Shown: one piece after another, positions 48,403 through 60,478 of the stretch
Numbering within the stretch: the first letter of the stretch is position 1
Layout: each line of letters opens with the position of its first letter
Assembly: GCF_003672135.1 (NCBI RefSeq)
Contig: NC_039512.1
Coordinates: forward strand, 4,062,874 to 4,126,873
Origin: Ooceraea biroi
Taxonomy: Eukaryota; Arthropoda; Insecta; Hymenoptera; Formicidae
DNA length: 64,000 nucleotides
Reading direction: 5' to 3'
Made by a program: the position numbers and the translations under genes
The notes under the pieces: model-generated
Databases searched by the model: none
What the model saw: the letters and a program-made list of their open reading frames with translations, nothing else
What the model was told of the DNA's origin: nothing

Positions 48403-49318
48403 GTTGTTATTCAAATTTTTGCGATGAGCGTATGTACACACACGGTGTAAATATACATGTACACATACGTGTACATGCTACCTGCAGAAAGCCAAATCAG
48501 AAATTTGAAAATTGTGTAAACTAAAATTAAAATAATAGGATTTATATTGAAAAGAACGGAAAATTTATAAGTATATGAACGCAATTTGCTTAGGTTTTTT
48601 ATAATATGCTTTTGGAAAGTGTTATAAAATGTTCGAATTAAAGTTGGAATCGCATTGCACATCACTGGAAATCAGCTCAGAGAAAGCGATATTTAAGCCA
48701 ATAGGCGTTGGTCACATAAAGCATAGATAAACGATAACTAAGAAATAATCAAGTGATTAATGACAAGTTTCAACGATTTCGATCGTTGAGTGTTCAATTT
48801 GCTAAATGCTTTTCACTTGTTTTCACTTTGGACTACAAATCGAAAAGGGTTAGGTCAGGTTAGTTATCATCTATACTGAATCAAACATTATTATTCACAA
48901 TTGCCCTGCCGCAACCACATTTCTCAACACATTTTTTTAAATAAATATGTCGTTAATAATTTTAGTCGATTTATTTATCATAGTTTGATATGGTAAATTT
49001 ATTTAAAAAACTTGTAATATATATATAATACAATATATTTCGCATTATGATCGTAAATGTCGGTCAATTTAATTTATAATTTAAATTATATTAGAAATAT
49101 CGGTCAATTTAATTTATAGCATATAAATCTGCCGATAAGCATCAATCAAAATTATATATATAATTAACACACGTATCCTTACAAAATCAAGTTGGACAAT
49201 TTCAATAAATTGATAGTATATTTCATAAGCAAGATAGATAGCTACAATATCATACACAATAATGGAAAATATCAAATTCAGCAAGTATGAATATGAAAGA
49301 AACTAAGAAAGGGGCTGT
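48403..49318. other. Intergenic, AT-rich; 3' flank of Rpn10
   Basis: No coding signal. A direct repeat of TCGGTCAATTTAATTTATA occurs near 49059 and 49094. The part adjoining 49318 should be the Rpn10 3' UTR. Confidence 0.5.
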
Positions 49319-51136
49319 TTATTTTTTGTCTTTGTCTTTCTCTTTCTCCTTCTCTTTCTCTTTGTCTTTGTCTTTGTCCTTGTTTTGCTGTAACGATCCG
49401 ACGGCTTGACGAACGGCTTCCGAATGTGGATCTACGCCTGGCAAATTCTCTAAAACAGATTGTAGGAAAGCAGGATCGGACATGACAGCTGCATAATCTT
49501 CCTCCACATCCATTGCCTCTTCCTTCTGCGATTCCAACTCCTCTGCATGGTAAAAACAATGATTAAATGATTAAACACAATAAATGTTAGTCATCAATCA
49601 ACTTATCGAATTTGTATAAAGCTTACGCTGATCCTGCATGGACATCTGCATAGCAAAGGCGATTTGTTCTTCTTCAGTCATATTAGTAAAATCTGGCACG
49701 TTGCCTCTGCAAGGAGCAGTGTTATCAGTAGAAGCAGTAGACTCGTCGGCTCCCTCAAGCGACATGGCAAGGGCACGTTTCAACATAGCTTCTTCATTGG
49801 GAGCTTCTTTTACAGTCTCTGGCTGCTTATTCGTGGCAGTATCGGTCGCTTGTGCACGACGGGCTTCGTCCTCTTGCCGTTGCCGTTGTTCCTCCATGGA
49901 AACACGCAGAGCCTAGAAATCAGGCCAAATTTGTCATCATGAAAAATTATTATTAACTTATTAAATAAATATAAAATTATTAAATTATATAAAGTTATCG
50001 TTATTTCGCAGGAAATAATAAAAATCGATAAAATTGCAGTTCTTACCAATGCAAGTTCAGGATCTTCGTTCGGATCGACACCGAATTCAAATCCAGCGCT
50101 ACCCATGCCAGCTGCGCCCATCCCATCTTCGCCTTGGATTATAGGAGAGGAGATCAAGGCATCTGATAAATGCGGGCCTGGTGGTACAGTAACGAGATGA
50201 CTCCCAGTACCATCTTTGCCATTCAATGCATTCACGAAGGCTGTCAATACTTCGTTGTTGATGCTCTCTTCACCGAAACTTATGACATCAACATTCACTT
50301 TCTCCTTTTTCAAGCGTTTGGCTAATTTCACTAATTCTTTTTCATCAATGTCTATCGGACTGCCGATGAATGCGACAATCCGCATTTTATGATTTTTGCC
50401 TTGCCGATGTTTCAATGCTAACTGTGTATTTATAGAACGTTTGATATCAGCTTACTAGATAAGATTCTAAAATTACAGAAAGCAAGGTAAAAGATACACT
50501 TACATGGGCGATTCTAATGCCCGTAACAAGGGACAGTTTGCCATTAGGCTGAACCTGATGAAGCTTGGATAATATTCTGCCAACGTCACTCGTAAGCGTT
50601 GCTAATACCTCGACGCTGAAAAAATTCAAAGAGATTCATAATTAATGTACAGGAAATTTTTAAGTAACCGACAACTGCAAATGTCTAAATCAATTACACG
50701 TACTTGGCGAGAGTTATGAGGCCAACGTTATTCTCAGGATTCGAGCGTGTCTTGGAGTGACATACCAAGTTGACAGCATCTTGCTGAGCTTGCAGCCGAG
50801 TGGGTACGAAATCTCCATTTCGCATATAATCGCTGTTATCGACGCTGCGTATACATCAAAATCATAGTATTAGTTTGACGGTCGTGCGGCGTCGTTTAAG
50901 AACAAATAATTCGGTAGTTTGTGCACAAGATTGTCGCGTCATTGTCATGACGTTAACCTCAAACCCAATTTAATATGTTATACACGTAACAATTATATCG
51001 ATCCGACATAATTCTTCTCGCCCATGGCAAACGGATGCCGCACGATTAACGAAAGTGTCACGGAGAGGCAAAATGTGGAGTTGTGAATTTTTATAAAATA
51101 TAAGGCTCACCATATCATCGTACTTTCCAGCACCAT
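49319..51136 (-). CDS. Rpn10: 26S proteasome ubiquitin receptor Rpn10/PSMD4
   Basis: Six exons, 51111-51136, 50704-50844, 50504-50615, 50047-50421, 49627-49912 and 49319-49542, join in phase to 387 residues (human 377). The start MVLESTMICVDNSDYMRNGD begins the von Willebrand A domain (about residues 1-190) that docks on the proteasome lid-base junction; SHLVTVPPGPHLSDALISSP closes it. Ubiquitin-interacting motifs follow: one split by an intron (DPELALALRVSMEEQ, about 212-226), a middle EEAMLKRALAMSLE (about 258-271) and EEEQIAFAMQMSMQ (about 298-311). Three such motifs fit the insect form better than the human two. The C-terminus is a long alternating Lys/Asp/Glu run (KDKDKDKEKEKEKEKDKDKK). 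The protein delivers polyubiquitinated substrates to the 26S proteasome. Confidence 0.97.
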
Positions 51137-51542
51137 GTTGGACGAGTCTGCTTTACTCTGTCCGACGCGAGGCGGCGCGATTCAATCCATTTTCATCAAT
51201 TCATGTTTCGCATTACACGCTTGCGTACAAAACAAAACGCGTGTATAATTGAAAAAATAATTGCCCTAATTATTAATATCCTTGGTATCATATATTTAAC
51301 TTTTAAGTCGTACATAAAATCATTATGGTAATTATAAAATAATACTTTATTCATATTAAAAGCGATATATATTCTATATATTAAAACTTTTCTTAACTGT
51401 ATTCTCTCTTCTTCCCTTTTCCTCCTCTCTTCTCCATTACGACCATTCATTAAGAACTTACAAAAACCGTTTTATAAAATAAGTAATACTTTATTACATG
51501 TATTAATATTAAAAGGAAACACACTCTCTTTGTATACGTATT

Positions 51543-52496
51543 CTACGTAGAATTTGACTTGATCAGCGACGCCGTAGCCGACGGGGGCGGGGACGAGTAG
51601 TCATCGTTTAAGGAGAGCGTCGAGTATCTTGGCGCCTCCTCGCTCGTAAAGACGACTTGCTCGTACGCTGGCGGCAGGTCCTCCCGCGCACTGGACAGCG
51701 CGACTAGCTTCCTCGCCTGCTTCCTCTCGTCCAGAATCCGCAAAATGATCACGGTCGGTGCCAGCACCAGCATGATAACTCCGATCACCACCATGGCAAC
51801 AGCCGTCGTCGCTCCGCTGTCGCTTATGCGGGAGAAGCTCGTTCCGCTCTTGCTTCCGCCAAGCGCGCTCGCAACTCGCTCGCCGGTCTCCCAGCCGCGG
51901 CCGGGCGACTTCCGCGCCCGCGTCTCCGGCTCGCGCCTCGTCGATCGCGGCGCGTTTCCCGCGAGATCGGCTTCCCGCTCCGTCGCGTTTCTGTTCTCCT
52001 CTATCCTACTTCTTCCATCCTCCTCCTCCTGCCGCGAGGCCGGTTCGGGCACGAGTCCCGGCGCGATAACGGCCTCCTCCCACGCCCGGATGATCCTCGA
52101 GCTCGCGTTGTCGAGAGTACGCTCCTCGTCGCGGGTTATCCTCGGGATCTTGCTCGACGTGTCCTCGCCCTCGAGATTGTCGGCACGCTGGTCGATCCCC
52201 GTCAACTGACTTCCCGGCTGTCTCGACTGTCGAGAGGGGAGGGGGAGAAAAACGTGGCTGAGATCAATCATGCTGCACGTGCACGGATACATTATTATTA
52301 GCTAGCGGTGATTATAATAATTGATCGATACTTCCGCGATTACCTCGATAACGTGGCTAGTCGTTTCGAGCATTCTTCTTTGCAACGAGCTAACGCCCTT
52401 CTGGAGGAGGACGATGCTGACGGCGCTCCAGGTAGTCAGCTGTAATACTATGACTATCCTCGAGGCCCATCTGTTTGTGCTCGAGGCGAGGGACAT
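51543..52496 (-). CDS. Membrane protein with N- and C-proximal hydrophobic segments and LPPAY motif
   Basis: Two exons, 52344-52496 and 51543-52226, join in phase 0 (donor GTAATC, acceptor CTCGACAG), 278 residues. Residues about 13-35 (RIVIVLQLTTWSAVSIVLLQ) are a signal anchor or signal peptide. A long charged, Arg/Glu-rich middle follows, with no domain I recognise. Near residue 195 is a clear transmembrane helix (AVAMVVIGVIMLVLAPTVII), then a short tail with LPPAYEQVVF, EAPRYSTLSL and SPPPSATASL. The LPPxY motif can bind WW domains. The tail resembles that of the gene at 14195-15210 (LPPSY...PPPYSTV), though the membrane topology differs. The acceptor could also be 9 bases further on (CGAGACAG). 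Family unknown. Confidence 0.7.
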
Positions 52497-53484
52497 TACG
52501 ATAACATCACGGTGATCGGTGATCGGTGATCGTCAGTCGGGAGTCGAGATCCTTTTTTGCACACCTGACACCGCGCTTGTATCACGATACTAAGCGGCAT
52601 TTTCGTCGTCGTTACATGCTCACTTCGTGCGAAGCCACGTCGTAGGCGGCGAGTGACAGTACGAATTAACGCACGTACGAGCGCCGGGAATGCCGCGGGA
52701 ATCTAACAAATTCGACATTTATTCGTGTGAAAAGTATAAATACACGTCAGCGAATTAAATGCGTTAGCTTGTTATTACAAAAAACCTCATTCTCGCAACG
52801 ATAACATAACGATTACGATAATCAAGGGAACGACTCGTTACTTGTTACGTATATAGCTTGTATTTGAAATTTGTAAGCTACGAGGACGACGTCCGACGAG
52901 CTTGCGGAAATATTATAGGTTCTTCCACATGCGTATTTTATCCGTCGACATCGGTTTAGTCGAGTTAACGTTAGTAGTACGTGCAGAAAAGTATATACAG
53001 AGGCAAACGTGTAAGGGCCATGTAATACTCGCTCTACGCACGCTCAAGTGAACCGATACATCGCAAGCACCGATTTCGTCGCGTCGAGAGACACGTTGGA
53101 CAAAGCTTTGATACTGGACGGTTACTCGACGAAGCACTAAAAAGTATGGAAATTTCTGGAGCAACGTTACTGTTATCAATGCACGGTGTAGTAGTGGTAA
53201 GCAGTCGTCACTCGTCCTCAGCGCAGCGCGATTGCGACTTATTTGCGCTCGGTTATACGCGACGGCTCGTAGCGAGCAATAGCGGATGACTCATTTCCAC
53301 TACCTTGCACCATCCCGTTATTCCGCACGCGTTATACGCACGAGACGTGATCCATTAACGATCCTGAGCAAGAACCCGAGACGAGCGACACGATCCGGAC
53401 GCGAGTATCGCAAATCCTGACGGCGAAATTGCGTAAAACGCATTCGCTCGTTGTCTTCTCGTAAAACCGGCTCTATACATGCAT

Positions 53485-54247
53485 CCCAGGCAGCACATGT
53501 TAGCCTAATACATGTTTCTTAGACGTATCTAATGTCTAAGAAACATAAAGTACCATTTAAGAAACGGTTTAAATAGAAACCGTTTTTAGACCTCAATTTT
53601 AAAAACGTATTTTTCACCTTTCCACGGAAACGAAAAATGTGTTTTATTAAATTGATTTGAAATTATATAATTAATATAGAAAAAATAGTAATTTCTATTT
53701 ACTTTGCGAGTATTAATTATTTTTACATCATACGTTTCAATGTACTCGATTATGGAACAAGAGACAAAAATCAACACAAGTGTGTGTGATTCCTACCTCT
53801 GATTCACCAAGCGACCGATAGATGGCCGGCCAGACGTGACGTTCTCGCAAGTAACATTTGTGTTATCACCTTATAAATAACTATCCGGAAAACCGATCCA
53901 ATACTCTTTTCTTCTTCTTTTCTTTTGAAACTTTTGAGATCACTGTTACTGGAAGTGATATTTCAAAAGAGTGAGATTCCACTACACGAAATGTAGAGAG
54001 TAATTCATGAAATATAAAAATCTAGTTTTTTACAAAAATGTGACTTAACTCTGTCTATCTTTGAGGCACTGATATATAGAATGATAAATATTTTTCTGAT
54101 GGTTTCTGAAACGTTTTTTTTTGCCGAAAAAGAAACGTTTTTTCGTTGGACATTTTTCTCCTAAATAAACGTTTCAATAAAATGGTTATGAAACGTTACA
54201 GCAAAACGTTTATGAAACGGTTTTGAAACCAATGTGTGCTGCTTGGG
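53485..54247. mobile_element. MITE-like element with CCCAGGCAGCACA ends
   Basis: The left end CCCAGGCAGCACATGT and right end ATGTGTGCTGCTTGGG are near-perfect inverted repeats of about 13-16 bp. The interior has repeated AAACGTTT/GAAACGTT words near the right end and no coding frame. End sequence and spacing resemble the CCCATACAGCACA elements (47286-47866, 54716-55953), so they may be one superfamily. Confidence 0.6.
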
Positions 54248-54715
54248 ATATCTTTGTGAAGCTAGCGCCAGAAGCTATGCGCGATTCGTGATTTGTAGAA
54301 ATTTATATTGGACATTCGGAAAAATTCATTGTTTGTCACTGTAAACCTTCCACACTATTCGCGATTCGCAGTATATCATTTATAATTCGAATGAATAATT
54401 CATAATGATTCGCGTCCTTTGAGTTTCGTCAAAAAACCGCCCAACCGGCTAACGAATCAGAATACGAATTACGAATCGCGTCTAGTCTGGCGCTAGCTTA
54501 AACCGCGTTAAATCGCGATGGAATTTCCCGCTGTTAAAATTCTTTCACATTGAGCGTGACGTGCGTGGCGTACAGTTTGCACGCAACAGAAATATCGCTG
54601 ATCATACAGATCGAGTAAGTTATTTTTTCACATTCACGGTACGCAAACATATTGTTTGAAATAGAGATAAGATGCGATAATACACAAGATCCTGATTTAA
54701 ACTTTCCACTTTCTA

Positions 54716-55953
54716 CCCATACAGCACAGAAGCTTGCACCAACATTGCAGCAACGTTGCAACGTTGCAAATTGCAATGCAACAGTACAAAGACATTGCAG
54801 AGATATATATCCGCAAAATACCAGTACACTTGTAGCAACATGACATTAATATTTCGGAAACATTGCACAATCAAAATTTGTAATTAATTCATATTAATAA
54901 TTCATTTTATTAAAACATTGGAGTCTTCCTATCCTAACGAGATTCGTCCAAATTTATTCGATCAATGATGTGTGATGACCAGAATCTGAGCTCGGTAATA
55001 TATATGTGCATGCGGTGTTTGTCTCTTTCGACTATCTAAAGAACATGGTGGTTGTACGACGCGAGCATCATTCTAAAAGAAAGTAGTTACGTAAAAGAAA
55101 AAGGTAAGTACTTTTTTATAATATTATGTCTAATTATAGCACTTGTGTGCTGTTAATCTTGTATCTATTAATTAATTATAATAGAGAATCACTCTATTTG
55201 CCTACCTCACGGTTTATATCACTATAACCTCAAAATTATGGAAATTCATTAGAAAACTGCATATTAATAGTTGTAATATTTTTAATAACTTTTTCTGTTA
55301 TAGAAGCTGTTCGTGAAATACACAATCATGCCACTGATGCAGAAATTGCTGAATGCATTTCCAAGTGGCTTGCTCAAGCTCCGGTTAGGATTGAGAGATT
55401 TATATATTTATGTCATTTTACATATAATTCTATACATACTTGCAGTATGTATATTTTTATGTAATTTTATGCTAATATATGAATTTTAATTCCTATTTTA
55501 TTTTTACAGGCAACATACAAACAAAAACGAAGAAGATTCAATTATTTAATTAAAGGAAAAATATTTTAACATAATTAAAGGAAAAATAATATCTCAAGAA
55601 GAGGATTTTTAAGTTTTTTTTTTATAAAGAACAGTTACTTTTTTATAACAAAAATAGAGAAAATGTTTATTTCATTTTTTATTACTATTGTTATATTACA
55701 TATAATTGTCTATTTATGTTAATAAATAAAAATATTTAAAGTATATAATAATGAATAATTATAATTATTGCAAATTCATTACATTGCAATATTATTATGA
55801 CGTTTCGTTGCAATGTTCCGAAAAGCGGACATTTTCACATTCCTGCACTCCCATAGCAATGCTGCAGAAACATTTCGCAGTGAATTTGCAATGTTGCTAC
55901 GTTGCGGTGGAAGATTCCTGCAATATATATGCAATCTTTTCGTGCTGTATGGG
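54716..55953. mobile_element. Larger CCCATACAGCAC element with a residual coding fragment
   Basis: Starts CCCATACAGCACAGAAGC and ends TTCGTGCTGTATGGG, an inverted repeat of the same kind as in 47286-47866. Both sub-terminal regions contain GCAACATTGC/GCAATGTTGC words. TA flanks the left end and begins the right flank. The interior (about 54960-55740) is different and holds a short spliced-looking coding remnant (55314-55569). Confidence 0.7.
55314..55569 (+). pseudogene. Residual two-exon C-terminal coding fragment inside the element
   Basis: After an acceptor TGTTATAG the frame reads AVREIHNHATDAEIAECISK and WLAQAP to 55383, followed by a GTTAGG donor; a second piece from 55510 (acceptor TTTTTACAG) reads ATYKQKRRRFNYLIKGKIF and stops. 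An acceptable donor (GTAAGT) near 55104 may precede it. A short acidic helix followed by a basic tail resembles C-termini of proteins encoded by ant DNA transposons, but I cannot name the family. Confidence 0.45.
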
Positions 55954-56706
55954 TACGTGCAGGCGCAAAAGGTCATCGACCTTTCGCCGTAGGTATGCTT
56001 AAAGCCTGCAAATTGTTATCTGTACGACTGGCGTGTCTACTCAGGTGTTCGCTATAGTGACGGAGTATTATTAGAATGGCGCCATTGAACTGTCGGTGTA
56101 CAAGCGCAGCATATCATTCTCTAATTGTTCGTCGTTTTGCTCATCCAATGTACCTTTATATTAATTCTTTTTTATTTTTTAATAATTCCTTGCTGGCGGC
56201 TCAAGCAAAATCTTCTATTTTTCTTGATGCGCTCAATATAACCCCCACGTTCAAACGATAGACTGATGTCTACGGCACTGATGCTTCAACGCTCGACCGT
56301 TAATAAGTGGCAGGCGCCTTGTTGCGAAGATCATAGACGCAATAAGTGTAGACTGCGAGCTCCTAACTGTAAGCGTCGCACATGCGGTATTAGAAAAAGA
56401 ACGCAATATCTCGTCGCAATGATCTTTATATTTCTCTTTAAATAGAATACCTACTTTAAATGGGCGCGCGAAAAGTAGAGGTTCTCAATAGCTGCGGATG
56501 AAACGACTAAAAAACGACACGCCTAGTTGAGAACATCTTAAATTACATTTCAGTGACGACTGACCGACTTCTTAATGAACTTAATGAAGACCATGTTCTA
56601 TCATCTGCGTGACAATACTTTCGTTTCGTCACGTTTTGCACGCGCTAGGTTTGTTCGTGTTGCATGAACGTTTTGCACTTTCGCAGTACACGTACACTCA
56701 GGCGTA

Positions 56707-56724
56707 GAGAGAGAGAGAGAGAGA
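56707..56724. repeat. (GA)n microsatellite
   Basis: Nine GA units in the region upstream of UAP1. GA runs can bind GAGA-type factors in insect promoters, but it is 1.1 kb from the start codon. Confidence 0.7.
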
Positions 56725-57851
56725 AGGAATAGACGTTGGTAGAAGATAGAACGAACCAACACGAAAAATTCACGCAACGCGACAAGCTTATTATTGGGCT
56801 GAGTGGTACATCTTTCACTTATCTATGTCTGCTATCTTTGTCTGTATAGTTGATGCGTTATTCGTTAATATTATAGCAACGTTAATATTAACAATTAGTT
56901 ACAGAATTTCAACAACTTTCATGATATTCTCTACTTGTTTCGCATCTGTCAAGACAATTGTGCACATGTTTCGCAGCACTTGCTGCGTGTCGAGCACTCA
57001 CGCTACAGATGCGACAAAAATTCCATAGATGCCTTATTATGCCGAGTCTGAAGATCCTGAAGACCCTAGAGATCCTGAAGAGAAAGTCAACGGAATACCG
57101 TTTTCTCGAAATCTAAACTCACCGATAACGGATACGTAAACGAGAGTGGTTCTCCGCCGAGCGGTGCCTTGAGTCAAGGTCGGTTACTCTCGCCGTAACC
57201 TTTCACCTTTCGCTCGCCGGTGCGTCAGCGCTACAGTGGAGGGATCGAATTTATCGGAGCTTAGTTTGCCGAAGAATTTTGCGAAGCTTCGCAGTATGTG
57301 ATACATATGTGTCTTATCGGCGCGCTTTACGGCGGTGCTTCTTCCGTTGTTCGACCATCAGCAGTTCGATCATCGATGAAACATCGCAGATAACGTAGGA
57401 GAACGGGATGCACAGGTTATCTGCCGTTCGTGTCGCGAAAGAGGTGACTTTTTGTGACTACAGCTGCCGGCGACAGCTCATGGTACGACATGGTGGCAAG
57501 AAAAAGGAGGATTATGTGCACAGGAGAGGAGACCGGTTGGGCGGGAGGGGTTGATAAGAGAAATCGAATCGTGCTACGTGGAATTGTGAAAGTGAAGGTA
57601 TCCCGCCATCGCCGCTGCCGCTGCCGCTACCACTACTACCTGTGAGACGAGCCAACTGATCTCTATGAATACCTGTTGCTCGTCGCTGATCCCTCGTCGA
57701 TCGTTCTGTCCTTGGTCCGCGCTCGTATTGCGAGCTGCCATATCGCGGAACTTACCGAGAATACGGCGCCGATAAACGCGCGATAAGGGGATATACTCTC
57801 TGCCGCATGCGACTCGCCTGCAAGTGTCAAACATAGACACGTTGCACGAAT

Positions 57852-59436
57852 ATGGAGCACCTAAGGAGGAAGCTGAGCGAGTACGGCCAAGACCATCTGC
57901 TGCGATTTTGGAACGAGCTGACCGACGAAGACAGGGACCAGCTGGAGAATGACATAGACGAGTTGGATTTGCGAGAGGTCACAGCGTACTTCAAGAGAAC
58001 TATGGAGTCTTCGCAGCATATTGGTAACAACATGCTGGACGACAAGGTACAGCCAATCGACGAGAAGAAGATTGCGTCCATCAAAACGTCCACGACAGAA
58101 GAATTGAAGACGTACGAGGAGCTCGGCTTGAAAGAAATAGCCGAGGGTCGTATCGCTGTACTGTTGATGGCGGGTGGTCAAGGCACGCGTCTGGGAGTCA
58201 CGTATCCGAAAGGAATGTTTGACGTCGACTTGCCGTCACACAAGACCCTGTTCCAGTTGCAGGCAGAGAGAATACTCCGTTTGCAGAACATGGCAGAACG
58301 GCGCTATGGAAAGCATGGAGAGATAACTTGGTATGTCACAAATCATTATCAAAACAGTGAGAAAAGGATAGAAGAGAGATTATCAGGCAAATTATTTCCT
58401 TCTTTCAGGTACATCCTCACCAGTGACGCTACTCATGACGCTACCGTCACCTACCTGAGAGAACATAAATATTTTGGTTTAAAAGAAAACAATGTCGTAG
58501 CCTTCAAGCAGAGTATGCTGCCGTGTTTCACGTTTGACGGGAAGATTATCTTGGATGCGAAACACCGGGTCTCCAAGGCACCTGACGGCAACGGCGGATT
58601 GTATCGTGCACTGAAAGTTCAAGGAATATTGGACGACATGACACGACGCGGCATTCGAAGTATTCATGCACATTCCGTGGACAATATCTTGGTAAAGGTA
58701 GCAGATCCCATATTTCTGGGATACTGTTCGTTTTCCAAAGCGGACTGCGGAGTTAAAGTTATCGAGAAGTCCTCCCCCTCCGAAGCAGTTGGCGTAGTTT
58801 GCAAGGTACTTCTGTTGCGTCTTATTAACGACTTCGATACGTCAATTTTATAAACTATTTTTAGCGTCATTCAGAATTTCTGTCTCTCGTGCCTAGGTGG
58901 AGGATCATTATCAAGTGGTCGAGTACAGCGAGATCACGAAGCAGACGGCGGAACTTCGCCGCGCTGATGGGCAACTGGCGTACAATGCAGCTAACATATG
59001 CAATCATTACTTCACGGTCGATTTCCTCAAGGATATCGGTTATCATCGCGAGAAAGATTTGAGCCTGCACGTGGCGAGGAAGAAAATCCCGTATACCAAC
59101 GACGAGGGGGAAAGAATCACTCCGAAAGCCCCGAACGGCATAAAAATAGAAAAGTTCGTGTTCGACGTATTTCCGTTCGCGAAGAACATCGCGGTGTGGC
59201 AAGGCACCCGCGAGGAGGAGTTCAGTCCGCTCAAGAATTCCGACTCCGCCGATCAGGACTGCCCGTGTACCGCTCGTGCCGATCTGCTCAATCTGCATAA
59301 GAAATGGCTGTTGGACGCGGGCGCAAAATACGTCGGCGAGAACGTCGAGGTCTCGCCGCTGCTGTCGTACGCGGGGGAGGATCTTTATCAAATTGCGAGC
59401 AACCAGTCTTTCGCGGGACCTCGGATCCTCAACTAA
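57852..59436 (+). CDS. mmy: UDP-N-acetylglucosamine pyrophosphorylase (UAP1, fly mummy)
   Basis: Three exons, 57852-58330, 58409-58805 and 58897-59436, give 471 residues, a little shorter than the usual ~500-520. The enzyme joins UTP and GlcNAc-1-phosphate to form UDP-GlcNAc for chitin, N-glycans and O-GlcNAc. Residues 105-115 carry the nucleotide-binding loop LMAGGQGTRLG, followed by TYPKGMFDVDLPSHKTLFQL. Substrate-binding blocks are SKAPDGNGGLYRAL, SVDNILVKVADP and PNGIKIEKFVFD. Intron 1 is 78 nt, in frame and without a stop codon; its removal restores the family sequence ITWYILTSDATH, so it is taken as an intron. Intron 2 has donor GTACTT and acceptor GTGCCTAG. A polyadenylation signal AATAAA is at 59656-59661. 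Separase follows on the same strand 1 kb downstream. Confidence 0.96.
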
Positions 59437-60478
59437 TAAGAATAGAAAGATCCCATCAATAGATAACGATGCGCGTAACGTAGATAACGAGATATCTGGA
59501 AGGTTGACGGCATTTCTATGAAGCACAAGATTAAATAGTTTTAATATCGTTTATAAATGATAGTATAATTTTTATATACCATTTTGAGACTTATACGCGG
59601 CTTATATCTCCCTGCTTACGACGTACGGATAAGGAGTTGATTGCTGTATAAATTAAATAAAAGAATGTGTAAAAAAGTATAATATTGATAAATGTGTATA
59701 GAAGTTGGTTGTATAAATCGAGATACAATTCGAGCATAATTTAACCGTAATATATATATATATATATATATATGCAAATATTGCACATCACTCTCGTTTT
59801 TTATACATTGTTATATTGTACATATGTTGAATAAAAGTTATAACTACGTTACTACGCTTTCGATTTTTAGCTTTCGATTAATAGCGGATCTTGTACGAAC
59901 GTTGAGATTACGGACTTCTCTCGTTATAAGCCGGTCTAAGTTTCGCAAAAATGATTTTATCTCACAACTGTAAAGCTCGTCTGCAAAAATGAAATGAGAT
60001 CCGTTTTAAATGTAGCGCGCTTTTCAAACGAGTGGACTCGTAGTAGAATATTTCTCGCGAAGATGTCACTGGTGAAGTAACCTTCATGCGCATGTGTTCC
60101 TGACGTAACTGTTGATTTAACTTGAAATCGGAAACGTTGAAGTCCGCGAAGTTGTAGAAAATATACACCACGAACATGACTAAAGCTGTCCATGTTTTGT
60201 CACTGACATAACATTTTATTGATAATAATTGCGACCGCGTGCGCTATAGATTTTGATTCAGTGTTAAAGTGCTCGGGGAGAACGGGAAAAAAAGATTGTT
60301 ATGATTGTATATTGTTTCACGTAAATTCAATAATAGAGAAAAAAACAATAGGCAAACATCTAGAATACAAATTCTACTTTGCTGTGCGCTGTGTTATTTT
60401 TAGACATTCGAAAGACAGTGATGGACGTACTGTTACTCTTTTGACAAAGCATATCGGAGTTACGGAGTAAACTTAATT
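59437..60478. other. Spacer between UAP1 and separase
   Basis: Contains the UAP1 3' UTR with AATAAA at 59656-59661, a (TA)n run at about 59748-59773 and a second AATAAA near 59830. The rest should be the separase promoter and 5' UTR. Open frame 60219-60470 ends just before the separase start and has no recognisable features. Confidence 0.55.

Larger units (their letters stand above)
52497..57851. other. Large non-coding stretch with transposon remnants
   Basis: Upstream of the PPxY gene at 52496 the sequence is CpG-containing (a triple CGGTGAT repeat at 52510-52529), consistent with its promoter. Two terminal-inverted-repeat elements follow (53485-54247, 54716-55953). 56000-57850 includes a (GA)n run at 56707-56724 and the promoter and 5' UTR of UAP1. 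No further gene was recognised. Confidence 0.5.

Noticed and set aside
55314..55569. A functional host gene at 55.3 kb
   Set aside because: Only a C-terminal piece is present, inside an inverted-repeat element, with no credible start exon; better explained as transposon remnant.
57852..58853. Reading UAP1 57852-58853 as a single exon
   Set aside because: The 78-nt stretch has consensus GTATGT and TTTCAG ends and interrupts ITWYILTSDATH; the frame also runs past the GTACTT donor at 58806.
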